Positions 1 to 9,035 of a stretch of DNA of 64,000 nt are shown here, in pieces. The DNA is from Stenotrophomonas oahuensis (GTDB taxonomy: Bacteria > Pseudomonadota > Gammaproteobacteria > Xanthomonadales > Xanthomonadaceae), in contig NZ_CP115541.1 in assembly GCF_031834595.1 (NCBI RefSeq), positions 2,970,501 to 3,034,500 on the forward strand, written 5' to 3'. A model generated the notes under the pieces. That model saw only the letters and a program-made list of their open reading frames with translations, was not told the DNA's origin and did not search any database. Positions within the stretch are counted from its first letter, which is position 1; every line of letters begins with the position of its first letter. Position numbers and translations under genes: made by a program.

Positions 1-287
1 TCGGCGATGGCGTCATCGGGCTCGCGGGAGACGAAGAACGTCAGGCTGAAGGCATCCTCACGCTCGACCAAGCCGCAGACCCCGGTCAGCTCATCGAACG
101 CCTCGCCCAGCAGTGCCCGATTCACGCTCAGGGTGATCTGTGATCGACTCAGCACAATGTCCTCTCTTCTCTTGAAGACGAGCAACCCGCCTTCTCCTTC
201 GGGAATATTGCCAAGTTCGTCCAAGCGGATGATGTCGTGGGACTGAACCTGGGGCTTAGTGCCGGAAGCGTCAACGCAGGGTAGGGT
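1..287 (-). CDS. Partial ORF at left edge, unknown function
   Basis: An open frame runs off the left edge on the minus strand, directly behind and in the same frame as the stop of the DUF1963 gene. It reads as plausible protein (for example ...DIIRLDELGNIPEGEGG... then ...GEAFDELTGVCGLVERED...), with acidic and hydrophobic alternation and no stop for 95 codons. No ATG or GTG start is visible near the beginning; the first usable start is TTG at 224. It may be a downstream operon gene with a TTG start, or a 5'-degraded remnant. I do not recognise the family. Confidence 0.4.
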
Positions 288-1106
288 TCAATGGCACTGG
301 AGCAACCGCCACACATTGTTGAAATTTCCCTGCGCAGCGCGTTCCGGTTCCACCCAAAAGTACAGGCGGCCGCCATCGCCCCAGGCAAACCCCATTTCCT
401 CGTCGTCATCCACCTGCAGCAGCAGTTGCCACCGCTGAGCCGCTACGGCCGGGTCCACGTCGCGCTGGCCGTTGGCAATTTCCTCGCAGTCTGACTGCAT
501 GCCCGAGCACTGGATTGGGTTGTCATAGCCGCAGAACTGGTGCCATGGCGCATCGCCGAACGGGATATCCTGCAGTTCCAGATACGCATCTGATTCCACA
601 TCGTCCAGGTCCAGCGGCTCCAGCTGGGGATCATCGATCGGCGGCAGCGTCTGAATCAGCACCGGGCGGACATTGCTGCCCACGCGGCGCTGCCTGCGTC
701 CAGACCCCACCGTCGCCGTGCTGGTCCGCGGGTCTTCGAGGTCCGCCACCAGCAGCACGGCGTGATTGCCACGATCTTTCGGGCTGCCACCCCATCCGCC
801 GCGGCCGTGGAAGAACAGCAGTGCCCCCTGGGCGGGCAGCCAGCCGACCGGCAGGGCCGCCTGCATCTCGCCCAGCGAGAGGCGGGCCAGGAACTCCAGC
901 GGGCCTTTGCTGCCCTGTGGCCACGGCGTGCCGGCGGGCAGCTGCGGGTCACCGCCAAGCCAACTCCGTGAAGGGCCGTCGAAACGCTGCAGCCGCAGGG
1001 CAGGGCGCAGCTGGTTTTCCACCAGGGGCAGCACATCGCGAGGCGGCGGCGGGGCGGGCGGAGCGGGGCGGTCCTGGCCAAGCAGGGAGCGGATCCAGCT
1101 GAGCAT
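288..1106 (-). CDS. DUF1963 (YwqG-like) family protein
   Basis: Cytoplasmic protein of about 272 residues. The C-terminal half carries hallmarks of the DUF1963/YwqG family: a FLARLSL segment, a GALLFFHG strand, a CGYDNPIQCSGMQ-type segment, and the closing W-LLQVDDDEEMGFAWGDGG-LYFW block. The family's biochemical role is unknown. The ORF opens at 1139, but I chose the ATG at 1106 (MLSWIRSLL) because AAAGGA lies 9 nt upstream. A proline-rich linker follows the first 20 residues. A second open frame continues downstream on the same strand, so the two may be co-transcribed. Family call is confident; function is unknown. Confidence 0.8.
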   Translation of the reverse strand: MLSWIRSLLGQDRPAPPAPPPPRDVLPLVENQLRPALRLQRFDGPSRSWLGGDPQLPAGTPWPQGSKGPLEFLARLSLGEMQAALPVGWLPAQGALLFFHGRGGWGGSPKDRGNHAVLLVADLEDPRTSTATVGSGRRQRRVGSNVRPVLIQTLPPIDDPQLEPLDLDDVESDAYLELQDIPFGDAPWHQFCGYDNPIQCSGMQSDCEEIANGQRDVDPAVAAQRWQLLLQVDDDEEMGFAWGDGGRLYFWVEPERAAQGNFNNVWRLLQCH

Positions 1107-1179
1107 GCTGTCGAGTCCTTTTGACAATGAGGGGATCATAGAGGCCCCGGGGCCCCCGCGCAGCCGTCCTTCCGCCAGA

Positions 1180-1208
1180 TTGACCGTACCCGCCGCTCCG
1201 CTTAGAAT
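1180..1208 (+). promoter_or_regulatory. sigma70 promoter of tRNA-Thr
   Basis: TTGACC (1180-1185), a 17-nt spacer and TAGAAT (1203-1208) form a near-consensus -35/-10 pair. Transcription would begin about 1215, a few bases before the mature tRNA 5' end at 1219. Confidence 0.75.
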
Positions 1209-1218
1209 TGCCTGCTCA

Positions 1219-1294
1219 GCCGGAATAGCTCAGTTGGTAGAGCGGCGCATTCGTAATGCGTAGGTCGCAGGTTCGACTCCTGTTTCCGGCACCA
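1219..1294 (+). tRNA. tRNA-Thr (anticodon CGT)
   Basis: A 76-nt cloverleaf including an encoded 3' CCA. The acceptor stem GCCGGAA pairs with TTCCGGC, the D arm is GCTC...GAGC, and the T arm contains the GGTTCGACTCC core. The anticodon loop TTCGTAA has CGT at its centre, which reads ACG (threonine). It appears to be a single-gene transcription unit between its own promoter and a hairpin terminator. Confidence 0.95.
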
Positions 1295-1304
1295 GATCCA
1301 GCAC

Positions 1305-1339
1305 AAAGCCCTGGCCATTGGCCGGGGCTTTTTGTTTTT
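1305..1339 (+). terminator. Rho-independent terminator after tRNA-Thr
   Basis: Stem AAAGCCC-GGCC, loop ATT, stem GGCC-GGGCTTT, followed by a T-rich tail (TTTTTGTTTTT). It sits 11 nt after the tRNA CCA end. Confidence 0.85.
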
Positions 1340-1506
1340 GGTGAAGGAAGGGCCGACCCCCGCTTCCTGGAGGAAGGATGGGGCGCCGGCGTGGATATTA
1401 TAGAGCCGCTATTGTCCAGGGATGGCTCGGCAGACCCGAGTGTCGTGCGGAGTGCAGGGGCCAGTATGAGCGCGCGAATTGGTAATCACGTCCTGTGGTG
1501 GATCCC

Positions 1507-1878
1507 ATGAACGAAATGCCTGTGTCCAAAGAGGGGCAATCTGAGGCTCCTGTGCCGATTGTCTGGCGACCCATGCTTGCGGCGATCGTGGATGCGCTCG
1601 CAAGGGGGGAAGAGCCAATGCTGCCGCAGGTGCGCCTTCAGTTGCCCGGCACCTGGGATGACATCCAGGAGAGCATTGAGGACTACGGTGCCCGGCTTGT
1701 GCCTTTGCCAGATGCCTCTTGGGATTCATCCGTCCACATCTGGAGCGGAGAGTACTGGGATGTTCTGGTGGATCTTTACACCGAGGAGGAAGGTGCAAGC
1801 GACCTTGTACTCAAGGTGCGAGTCTATGAGGCCGCAGATGGGTACCGTTATGAAGTGGATATGGCCTACGTCCCATGA
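1507..1878 (+). CDS. Small acidic protein, unknown function
   Basis: About 123 residues, acidic, with no signal peptide or membrane segment. It contains a WRPMLAAIVDALARGE helix-like stretch near residue 20, then a DYGARLVPLPD segment, and ends in alternating beta-like strands (YWDVLVDLYT, LVLKVRVYE, YRYEVDMAYV). Small size, acidity and isolation resemble immunity-type or accessory proteins, but this is only an impression. The frame opens with GTG at 1495; ATG 1507 and ATG 1516 are alternatives, and no strong ribosome-binding site decides between them. A 14-codon ORF (1466-1510) overlaps the start. I do not recognise the family. Confidence 0.6.
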   Translation: MNEMPVSKEGQSEAPVPIVWRPMLAAIVDALARGEEPMLPQVRLQLPGTWDDIQESIEDYGARLVPLPDASWDSSVHIWSGEYWDVLVDLYTEEEGASDLVLKVRVYEAADGYRYEVDMAYVP

Positions 1879-2091
1879 ATGCTGGATTGCGATAACTCCG
1901 TAGCCAGAGTTCACCGCCACTGTGTCGCCCCCCAATTCTGGCCGCCCACACCCTTCACGCCGCCCCGCTCGCCCATTACCATCCCACTAGCGCGTACCGC
2001 TGGGGAGCGACGCGCGGTCAGTTGATTCAGCCCAATCCAAAGGTTGTTGTCACCTGCCGGTCGGTGTGACCGGACTTCAGGAGGAAGTCGC

Positions 2092-3702
2092 ATGCGCAGC
2101 TGGATGTTGGCGGTGGTGGTGTTGTTCGCAGTGCCCTGTATCGCGTCCGGTTCGTCGAAAGACCCCGCCAAGCTCGTAGCCACCCATGGCTACGCCTACA
2201 TGTCCTTCTCCAAGGGTGGACAGGACATGCTGGTGGTCACCCCGGTCGGCAGCAAGCGCGAGATTCGCATCCACATGGCGGCAGACGTCCCGGCCGTGGC
2301 CAAGATGCAGGCCATTGGCGACTGGCTTCCCGCAGGCAGCTACCGCATCACCGGCTGGGGCGCGTTGGAGTGGAAGGACGGCCCCACCTTCGAGATCAAG
2401 CCGGGGCGGGTCACGGACCTGGGCGACTATATGGCTGTCGATGTGGGCGGCTACAAGACGGTGATGCTGCCCATCGCGCACGCCAGCCGGCAGGACGCGG
2501 TGGCCGCCGCATCCCGCACCTTCGCATCTCAGCTGGTGGACCCCGTGCCCATTCCGGTGGACATGGCGATGTCTGCCCCGATGGAAAGGACCTCCGTCGG
2601 CACCGGGTTGGGGCTCGTGGGCGACCTGCTGATCGCCCACGATCGCAAGGTCAACAAGCCTTCCACCATCAATGCGCTGTTGTCCGCCGAAGACCCGGAG
2701 GCGTTCGTGCGCCTGGCCCGCACGGTGACATTGCCGGTGCAGGATGAGCCCGCCGCCTTGTCGGACGGAACCCTGTATTTCCCCGCCGACTTCGGCCAGC
2801 TGCGTAAGCGCTCGCCGGACGGTCACTGGAGCAACGTGGGCATGGACACACTGCGCCAGATCACCTCGGTGGAGGTCCACGACGGTCGCCTGGTGGCGGG
2901 CAGTGATGATGGACATATCCGCGAAAGCCGCGACGGTGGTGCCACCTGGACGGAGCTGCTGGCGCTGGGCAGCAAGCAATCGGTGTTGGATATCGACCAC
3001 ACTGATGGCTACTGGGTGGTGACCACGCTGGAAAATACCGATCCCTTCAAGGAAGGCGCGATCCGGGTTCCCAATCCCATCCTCAACATCCCGTTCGTGC
3101 CCAGGACGGTGCGCCTGCGGATTCTTGTGGCGCGAGCCGATGATCTGGCGGACCTGAAGCCTTCGCGCGAATTCGCCATGGACATCAATGAGATGTGGGC
3201 GTGGCCGGGTCCGCAGGGACAGCTTGTGAACGGCCACTACTACGTGCTGGCGGGAAACACGCCGCAGCGTCTGAATCTTGCGTCTGGGCAATGGAAGGCC
3301 ATTCCTCCCCGGGCAAGAACGTCCACGCTGCGGGTCAATCCCACCACCGGCGTGGTGTCCGCCTTGTGGGGGCAGGGGGCCTTCTCCAAGGTGTATTACT
3401 CCACCGACAAGGGCGACACCTGGCAGCAGATTGGCCGCCCGCCCTACGTGATCTGGGACGTGCAGATGGACACCGCGACCTCCGGCTGGGCCTCCCGATG
3501 GAACATGAATGCGTTTGGCGGAGACTGGGAGTTGTACAGCTTCTCGCCGCAGAAGAACGACTGGGATCATGTGGGCGATGCACCATTCAACTGCAGGCCC
3601 ATGCGCGTGAGTGCCCATGCACCGGTGTTCTGCATGACCCGGGACTCCAGCATCTTCTCGCTGCGTGATGGCAAATGGAACGTGGAGTTCTCCGCCCAAT
3701 GA
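2092..3702 (+). CDS. Exported beta-propeller protein with Asp-box (BNR) repeats
   Basis: About 536 residues with an N-terminal signal peptide (MRSWMLAVVVLFAV...). Two Asp-box motifs, SRDGGATW (middle) and STDKGDTW (C-terminal third), indicate a sialidase/sortilin-like beta-propeller with repeated W and YF strands. Such folds bind rather than hydrolyse unless catalytic residues are present, and I see no assigned active site. ATG 2092 is chosen because AGGAGGAA lies just upstream. The stop overlaps the start of the next gene (ATGA at 3699-3702), so the two are translationally coupled. It likely acts in the periplasm or at the cell surface; substrate unknown. Confidence 0.7.
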   Translation: MRSWMLAVVVLFAVPCIASGSSKDPAKLVATHGYAYMSFSKGGQDMLVVTPVGSKREIRIHMAADVPAVAKMQAIGDWLPAGSYRITGWGALEWKDGPTFEIKPGRVTDLGDYMAVDVGGYKTVMLPIAHASRQDAVAAASRTFASQLVDPVPIPVDMAMSAPMERTSVGTGLGLVGDLLIAHDRKVNKPSTINALLSAEDPEAFVRLARTVTLPVQDEPAALSDGTLYFPADFGQLRKRSPDGHWSNVGMDTLRQITSVEVHDGRLVAGSDDGHIRESRDGGATWTELLALGSKQSVLDIDHTDGYWVVTTLENTDPFKEGAIRVPNPILNIPFVPRTVRLRILVARADDLADLKPSREFAMDINEMWAWPGPQGQLVNGHYYVLAGNTPQRLNLASGQWKAIPPRARTSTLRVNPTTGVVSALWGQGAFSKVYYSTDKGDTWQQIGRPPYVIWDVQMDTATSGWASRWNMNAFGGDWELYSFSPQKNDWDHVGDAPFNCRPMRVSAHAPVFCMTRDSSIFSLRDGKWNVEFSAQ

Positions 3703-4928
3703 ATGCCCGAATCTGGATCAGTTCGCTCACGCTGGGCTTGGCCCTGCTCGCTTCTCACGCTGTGCAGGCCGCGTCGGTACCGGCCGAGACAGATGCCGCC
3801 AAAGCGGTTCGCTACACGCGTGCGCTGGAGGCGACGCCGTTGGCCGACAATGCGCTGGACATGCGCAAATGGCTGCTGCGCTGGATGCTGGAAACGCCGG
3901 ATTACACGGTTCTGGTCTGCAACATGCTCGACATTCCAGATGACGAGAACGGAACGCTGTCCGGCGAGCTGATGGTGCAGATGATGGCCGGCAACGTGGC
4001 CTGGCAGATCGAACACCCGCGGGAGAACGACGATGTGTCGCGCCAGATGGCAGCGGTACGGAGCGCTTTGAAGATGTACGCGGCATACCTGGCCAAGGAC
4101 CCGAAATGGAAGCTTCCTGCGCTTGATCCGGTCATCGAGCGGGAACGCAACGGCACGCTGCGCGAGCATGTCGCGAAGAAGGTCGCCGCCGGCTGTAATT
4201 CGGAGAACGGCGGCGAGAAGATGACCTTCAGCGAGGAGGCGGAGCCGCCGCCATTCCTCGGCGGATTCCTGCGCGAATCGCACATGGTCTATCCGCTCAA
4301 GGTGCCCAATGGCTGGGTGATGCAGAGCGAGCATCGCTACGACGAGCTGGAGTCCGGGGCCTCAGTCCGCTTCCAGCGCGAAGGCGATGTCACCGGCTGG
4401 ATGGATGTTTACTTCTACCCGATAGGCGTGATCAGCAAGGAACAGCTGGAAAAGCTGGCCGCTGCCGAGCGCGAACAGCTGGTCACGGTCTGGAAGGATG
4501 CGGTCACCGGCGCGCCCTTGAGCCCGCTTGGTACCTTCAGTGTGCCGCTGAAGGCGGATCCGTCCACGTCCCAGCCGCGCCCCGACGCCATCACCGCATA
4601 TGCCGCCGATTTCACCTACAAGCACCGAGAGAATGGCAAACGCTATAACTCGGTGCTGGTGTTCATGGTTGACCGGCTGTACGCCATAAAGCTGCGCTAC
4701 AGCGCAGAGGCTGAGAAGTTGAGCCGCGAACAGGTGCGCAATGAAGCTGAGGCATTTGCCCGCAGTCTGCTCCTGGAAGTGGAGATCATCAGTACCGGCG
4801 ACTGCGGAGCACCCGCGAGGGCCCTCGAAGGAGGGATCGCCGAAGGCTGCGTCGGCGAGGAACCGGTCCAGCCGCTGGTGCCTGACGGCTATCGTGAGCT
4901 GCGCTTTGAGTATCCGGCACCTCGGTGA
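3699..4928 (+). CDS. Exported protein of unknown function, paralogue A
   Basis: About 409 residues. An N-terminal signal peptide (SLTLGLALLASHAVQAA) predicts export. It shares its whole layout with the following gene: a YTRALE segment near the mature N-terminus, a central PFLGGFLRES motif, a MDVYFYPIGV strand, a SPLGTFSVPLK stretch, and a C-terminal ELRFEYPAP ending. This shows that the two are tandem paralogues. The start ATG 3699 overlaps the stop of the beta-propeller gene. No enzyme motif is recognisable. Several conserved cysteines (VCNML, CNSENGG, GDCGAP, EGCVG) suggest disulfides in the periplasm. Confidence 0.7.
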   Translation: MNARIWISSLTLGLALLASHAVQAASVPAETDAAKAVRYTRALEATPLADNALDMRKWLLRWMLETPDYTVLVCNMLDIPDDENGTLSGELMVQMMAGNVAWQIEHPRENDDVSRQMAAVRSALKMYAAYLAKDPKWKLPALDPVIERERNGTLREHVAKKVAAGCNSENGGEKMTFSEEAEPPPFLGGFLRESHMVYPLKVPNGWVMQSEHRYDELESGASVRFQREGDVTGWMDVYFYPIGVISKEQLEKLAAAEREQLVTVWKDAVTGAPLSPLGTFSVPLKADPSTSQPRPDAITAYAADFTYKHRENGKRYNSVLVFMVDRLYAIKLRYSAEAEKLSREQVRNEAEAFARSLLLEVEIISTGDCGAPARALEGGIAEGCVGEEPVQPLVPDGYRELRFEYPAPR

Positions 4929-5057
4929 AGCGGAGGTCACGTCGGGGGTTCATGGTGCCCGAGGCAGGGGGTTCCGTGACCCCGGTCCTCACCTGGTCAC
5001 ACACCAGTTGCTATCCTCCAGCCTGGACGAAGCCCTACAATCAGGAAATCAAGGACG

Positions 5058-6314
5058 ATGGCATCCATCACCGCTCTCCGCCGCACCGCGCTCGCACTGG
5101 CGCTTCCGATCTGCCTCAGCCTGGCCTCGCCTGTACTGGCACAGGAGCCCGCAACACCCGCCGAAGCCGAAGAATCCACGCACGCCAAGGTCCTGCGCTA
5201 CACCCGCGCGCTGGAACAATCTCCGGACGCCGCCGACGCGCATGAAGTGCGAAGGGCGCTGTTGGATTGGGCGATGAACAACAGCGAGTTCGAGGTCAAC
5301 CTGTGTGATGTGATGGATCTTCCCGAACTGGGGCACAAGGACCGCAGCCCAATTACCACTGAACTGACGCAGCAGATGCTGTTCGGGAACGTCGCCTTCC
5401 AGATCGAACACGGCACGGACACCCCCGAGCTGGCTCGGCAGGTGGCCGCTGCGGAAAGCGCGATCAAGGTCTACAGCGTGATGCTGGCCAAGCACCCGGA
5501 ACTGCGCATCGCGCAGATGGACGCGCTGATCGCCGAGCAGAAGGCTGGCCGTCTGGACCGGCACCTGGCCCCGGTGGTGACGGATTGTCTGGCCGCTCGC
5601 CTCACGCGTGTGAACGCAACCCCGGACGAAGTGCCGTTCCTGGGCGGCTTCCTGCGCGAGACCTCGGTGATCTATCCCGAGCGGATCGGCACCTGGGTGA
5701 TGGTGGGCGAGCATCGTTTCGACACAGCGCCCTTTGGTGCCTCGCTTCGCTACGAGCGCCCCGACGACAACACCGGCTTCATTGATGTGTACATCTATCC
5801 GGTGGGTGTGAACTCGGCCGAGGCCGTCGCCGAGCAGGCCGTTATCGAGCGCGACGCGCTGCAGAAGGGCTGGTCCTCGCAACTGGTCGACCCGCCAATG
5901 TCGCCGTTGTCGACGTTCACGCTTCCTGTAAAGCCGCCTTCCAAGCCCTCTCCCTATCACCAGCCTCGCCCCAAATCGGTTACCGCCTACCAGGTGGACT
6001 TCGGCTTCAAGCGCGAGGATGGGGCCTACAGCGGGGCGTTCATCTATATGGTGGACCGCCTGCACGGCATCGAAATCCGCTACAACGCGAAGGCGTCGTC
6101 GCTCGACCGGGCGCAACTGCGCAAGGAAGCTGAAAAGTTCACGCGCGAGGTGTTCCCACAGCTGGGCATCGTCAGCAACGGCAGCTGCGGTCTGCCCCAG
6201 ATGGGCGTTGACGGCAAGCTCGCCGACGGTTGCGACGGCATCGAGCCGGTGACGCCCGCTGTGGGCGAGGGCATGCGCGAGCTGCGCTTCGAGTACGCGC
6301 CGCCGTCACCCTGA
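5058..6314 (+). CDS. Exported protein of unknown function, paralogue B
   Basis: 418 residues with a signal peptide (LALALPICLSLASPVLAQ). It parallels the preceding gene along its length: RYTRALEQSPDA, PFLGGFLRET, FIDVYIYPVGV, MSPLSTFTLPV and the terminal MRELRFEYAPP. The cysteine pattern is also shared (NLCDVMD, TDCLAAR, GSCGLPQ, DGCDG). AAGGA lies about 5 nt before ATG 5058. The 130-nt gap from the upstream paralogue suggests an operon or a recent duplication with its own promoter. The last 9 nt overlap the convergent sulfatase gene. Function unknown. Confidence 0.7.
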   Translation: MASITALRRTALALALPICLSLASPVLAQEPATPAEAEESTHAKVLRYTRALEQSPDAADAHEVRRALLDWAMNNSEFEVNLCDVMDLPELGHKDRSPITTELTQQMLFGNVAFQIEHGTDTPELARQVAAAESAIKVYSVMLAKHPELRIAQMDALIAEQKAGRLDRHLAPVVTDCLAARLTRVNATPDEVPFLGGFLRETSVIYPERIGTWVMVGEHRFDTAPFGASLRYERPDDNTGFIDVYIYPVGVNSAEAVAEQAVIERDALQKGWSSQLVDPPMSPLSTFTLPVKPPSKPSPYHQPRPKSVTAYQVDFGFKREDGAYSGAFIYMVDRLHGIEIRYNAKASSLDRAQLRKEAEKFTREVFPQLGIVSNGSCGLPQMGVDGKLADGCDGIEPVTPAVGEGMRELRFEYAPPSP

Positions 6315-8627
6315 GGTGGCGGCGGTCTTCTCCGGGTAGATCTCCACGTCCACGTGGTCGATGGTGCCGGTGAAGCGGAACGGCAGGGTGTAACTCCAGT
6401 CCACCGCTGAACCGGTATCCAGGCCTATATCCAGCCCCTCGCCAATGGAGAACTGGATCGGAATAGTGCGCTCCAGCCGGCCGCTGGCTACGGTGTGTCC
6501 GTCCACGGCAAGCGTAAGCGTGCCGCCTTTGCCCATGCCGCCACCGTCGTAGTCAAAGCGTGCCTCGATGTGCGCCTTACCCGGTGGAAGTGCCTTTTCC
6601 GCGCTGAACACCGGGCGCTCCTGGCCGAGGAAGTTGTAGACGAACGCTGGCTTGCCGTCCTTCATGTACAAACCGTAGCCACCTTCCGAACCACCCTGGG
6701 TGATGATCATGCCTTCGGCACCGGCCGGCACCTCCACCTGCGCGATGATCTTCCACGACTTGTTGAGCATCGGCAGGCACGCCGCATCGGGCAGAGCCAC
6801 CATGCCGGGGTAATAGGTCACCTGGGTGCGCTTGCCAACCAGGCTGGGCCGGCCCATCGCTTCGGCGTTCATGCGGATCACCGCACGCCAGTCCAGCGGC
6901 AGCACGCTGTACTTGGCGGCTTCCACCCACCACAGGTCCTGCAGCTCGCGCAGTTTGTCCGGGTGCTCGGCAGCCAGGTCATGCGCCTGTGAGAAGTCGC
7001 CATCCAGCTTGTACAGCTCCCATACCTGCTGGTCGGGTGACCAGTCTTCAGAGCGATTGGGAATCCACGGCGCGAAGCTGGGGGCCGAGGCCATCCAGCC
7101 GTCGTGGTACAGCCCGCGGTTGACGCCCAGTTCGAAGTACTGCGTACGCCGTTTGCTGGGCGCATCGCCCTGCTCGAAACTGAAGGCAAAGCTGATGCCT
7201 TCAATATCCTTCTGCGGAATGCCGTTCAATACGCATGGTGCGGTAATTCCGCACACCTCATACAGCGTGGGCACGATATCGATCACATGCAGGAACTGCT
7301 CGCGCAACGCGCCTTTATCCTTGATGCGCTCAGGCCAGCTGATGATCAGCGGATTGCGCGTGCCGCCAAAGTGGCTGGCCACCTGCTTGGTCCACTGGAA
7401 CGGCGTGTTCATCGCATGCGCCCACGATGACGGAAAGTGGTTGAAGTGCTTCGGCCCGCCCAGTTCGTGCATCACCACGAAGTTGTCCTGCCACTTCTCC
7501 GGGAAACCATTGAAGAACAGGTTCTCGTTGAGTGAGCCTTCCAGCCCACCTTCGGCGCTGGAGCCGTTGTCGCCGGCAATGTAGAGAATGATGGTGTTGT
7601 CGGCGTCGGGTAGTGCTTTCACCGCGTCGATCACCCGGCCCATAGCCGCATCCACCTGCGCGCCGTAGGCAGCAAACACTTCCATCATGCGTGCATACAC
7701 GGCCTTTTGATCCGGCTCCAGGCCTTCCCATGCGGGCAGCCCCTTGGAGCGCTCGGTCAGGTCTGTATCTGCGGGCACCACGCCCAGCTTTTTCTGACGT
7801 TCCAGTGTCTGTTCGCGATAGGCATCCCAGCCCATGTCGAACTGGCCTTTGAACCTGTCGATCCACGCCTGCGGTGCCTGGTGCGGGGCATGTGTGGCAC
7901 CCGGGGCGACATACAGGAAGTAAGGGCGGTCCGGCGCGATGCTCTTGGCCCGGCGCACCCAGGCCACGGCCTTGTCGGCCAGGTCTTCAGTCAGGTGATA
8001 CTCGGGGTCATCGGAGGCGGGCACCAGGTCGCGGTTTTCAAACAGCAGCGGGTTCCAATGGTTCATGTCGCCGGCATTGAATCCATAGAAGTAGTCAAAG
8101 CCCAGTCCATTGGCCCAGCGGTCAAACGGTCCCGCCGCGCTCAGTTCCCAGGTCGGCGTGTTGTGGTTCTTGCCGATCCAGGCGGTCATGTAGCCGTTCT
8201 GGCGCAGCACTTCGCCGATCGTGCCGCAACTGCGCGGCAGTACGCAGCAGTAACCGTCGTAGCCGGTCGCGAGCTCGGTAATGCCGGCGAACGAGGCCGA
8301 ATGATGATTGCGCCCGGTGATCAGCGCCGCCCGTGTCGGGCTGCACAGCGCGGTGGTGTGGAAGTGGTTGTAGCGCAACCCCTCGGCCGCCAGCCGGTCC
8401 ATGGTGGGCGAGGGCACGCCGCCGCCGAAGGTGCTGAACTGGCCGAAGCCCACGTCGTCCAGCAGGATCAGCACCACATTGGGGGCCCCCTTGGGGGCCT
8501 GCACCGGCTGCGGAAACTGGGCCGGGTCCGAGTCCTGGTAGGTGCGGCCCACCTGGCCGTGGAAGTGGAAGTCCGGGCGCGGCAGGATGTCGGGCGTTCC
8601 GGCACGGGTGTCGTCAGAGGCGTTCAT
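6306..8627 (-). CDS. Type I sulfatase (arylsulfatase family)
   Basis: About 773 residues, a long bacterial arylsulfatase. The sulfatase signature CSPTRAALITGR starts at Cys95, the residue converted to formylglycine in active enzymes. Asp57-Asp58 (LILLDDVGFG) are expected calcium ligands. An IAGDNGSSAEGG segment and a KQVASHFGGTRNPL stretch match the family core. The C-terminal part (from about residue 640) resembles a beta-sandwich ending in HVDVEIYP. No signal peptide is evident, so it may be cytoplasmic. ATG 8627 is preferred because CAAGGA lies upstream; the frame is open to 8675. It would release sulfate from organic sulfate esters. No formylglycine-generating enzyme gene is nearby. Confidence 0.88.
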   Translation of the reverse strand: MNASDDTRAGTPDILPRPDFHFHGQVGRTYQDSDPAQFPQPVQAPKGAPNVVLILLDDVGFGQFSTFGGGVPSPTMDRLAAEGLRYNHFHTTALCSPTRAALITGRNHHSASFAGITELATGYDGYCCVLPRSCGTIGEVLRQNGYMTAWIGKNHNTPTWELSAAGPFDRWANGLGFDYFYGFNAGDMNHWNPLLFENRDLVPASDDPEYHLTEDLADKAVAWVRRAKSIAPDRPYFLYVAPGATHAPHQAPQAWIDRFKGQFDMGWDAYREQTLERQKKLGVVPADTDLTERSKGLPAWEGLEPDQKAVYARMMEVFAAYGAQVDAAMGRVIDAVKALPDADNTIILYIAGDNGSSAEGGLEGSLNENLFFNGFPEKWQDNFVVMHELGGPKHFNHFPSSWAHAMNTPFQWTKQVASHFGGTRNPLIISWPERIKDKGALREQFLHVIDIVPTLYEVCGITAPCVLNGIPQKDIEGISFAFSFEQGDAPSKRRTQYFELGVNRGLYHDGWMASAPSFAPWIPNRSEDWSPDQQVWELYKLDGDFSQAHDLAAEHPDKLRELQDLWWVEAAKYSVLPLDWRAVIRMNAEAMGRPSLVGKRTQVTYYPGMVALPDAACLPMLNKSWKIIAQVEVPAGAEGMIITQGGSEGGYGLYMKDGKPAFVYNFLGQERPVFSAEKALPPGKAHIEARFDYDGGGMGKGGTLTLAVDGHTVASGRLERTIPIQFSIGEGLDIGLDTGSAVDWSYTLPFRFTGTIDHVDVEIYPEKTAATSG

Positions 8628-8754
8628 CGGCAGGTTCCTTGGGGCGAGACCCCGAGCTTCCCACCGCCCACGCACCGGGGCATCGGCGAAAGCACCGGCG
8701 GGTTGCCAGTACTTTTACTGGTGGCGGAGACTTGAATTGAAGCGGCGGAGATTC

Positions 8755-8821
8755 GTAGAGCCGGGCTTGCCCGGCTTCCCAACGTGTACGGACTCCGTCA
8801 GCCGGGCAAGCCCGGCTCTTC
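8755..8821. repeat. SMAG/REP inverted pair
   Basis: The first unit (8755-8776) starts GTAGAGCCGGGC with a TTG loop. The second (8800-8821) is the reverse complement but ends CTCTTC instead of CTCTAC, so its GTAG tetranucleotide is mutated. Together they can fold into a large cruciform. Confidence 0.85.
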
Positions 8822-8828
8822 AAGAGCG

Positions 8829-8960
8829 ATGCACCCAGCAAACGCAACAGTCAGCTCCTTCCGCCACAACATGCAGCTGTATACGGTGCATTTCACCAAT
8901 CCTGCCCACTACCGTCTGGAGTCCTACTCGGGGGAGAAGTCTGCAACGTTCGAATGCTAG
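8829..8960 (+). CDS. Possible 43-residue ORF
   Basis: ATG 8829 to TAG 8958-8960 encodes a short polypeptide with a protein-like second half (MQLYTVHFTNPAHYRLES then YSGEKSATFEC). There is no good ribosome-binding site. It directly follows the SMAG pair, so it could be a gene remnant cut by a repeat insertion. Low confidence. Confidence 0.25.
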   Translation: MHPANATVSSFRHNMQLYTVHFTNPAHYRLESYSGEKSATFEC

Positions 8961-9035
8961 ACGCTGTAACCGGTGAATCGTTCCCGCTGGGGCCATCGCG
9001 GCCGTTCATTCCGCGGCACCGGTAGCGACGTCCAA

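Larger units (their letters stand above)
8628..9035. other. Gene-poor interval upstream of the sulfatase
   Basis: About 400 bp without a convincing full-size gene. It holds an inverted SMAG pair (8755-8821), a small CCAGT/ACTGG hairpin around 8705-8722, and one short ORF (8829-8960) listed separately. No clear sulfatase promoter was identified. Confidence 0.5.

Noticed and set aside
2077..3699. 540-codon open frame opposite the beta-propeller gene
   Set aside because: It is a high-GC antisense shadow: its composition is His/Arg/Gly-rich and it has no domains, while the opposite strand has a signal peptide, Asp boxes and a good ribosome-binding site. The same applies to long antisense frames opposite lldP and cyoB.
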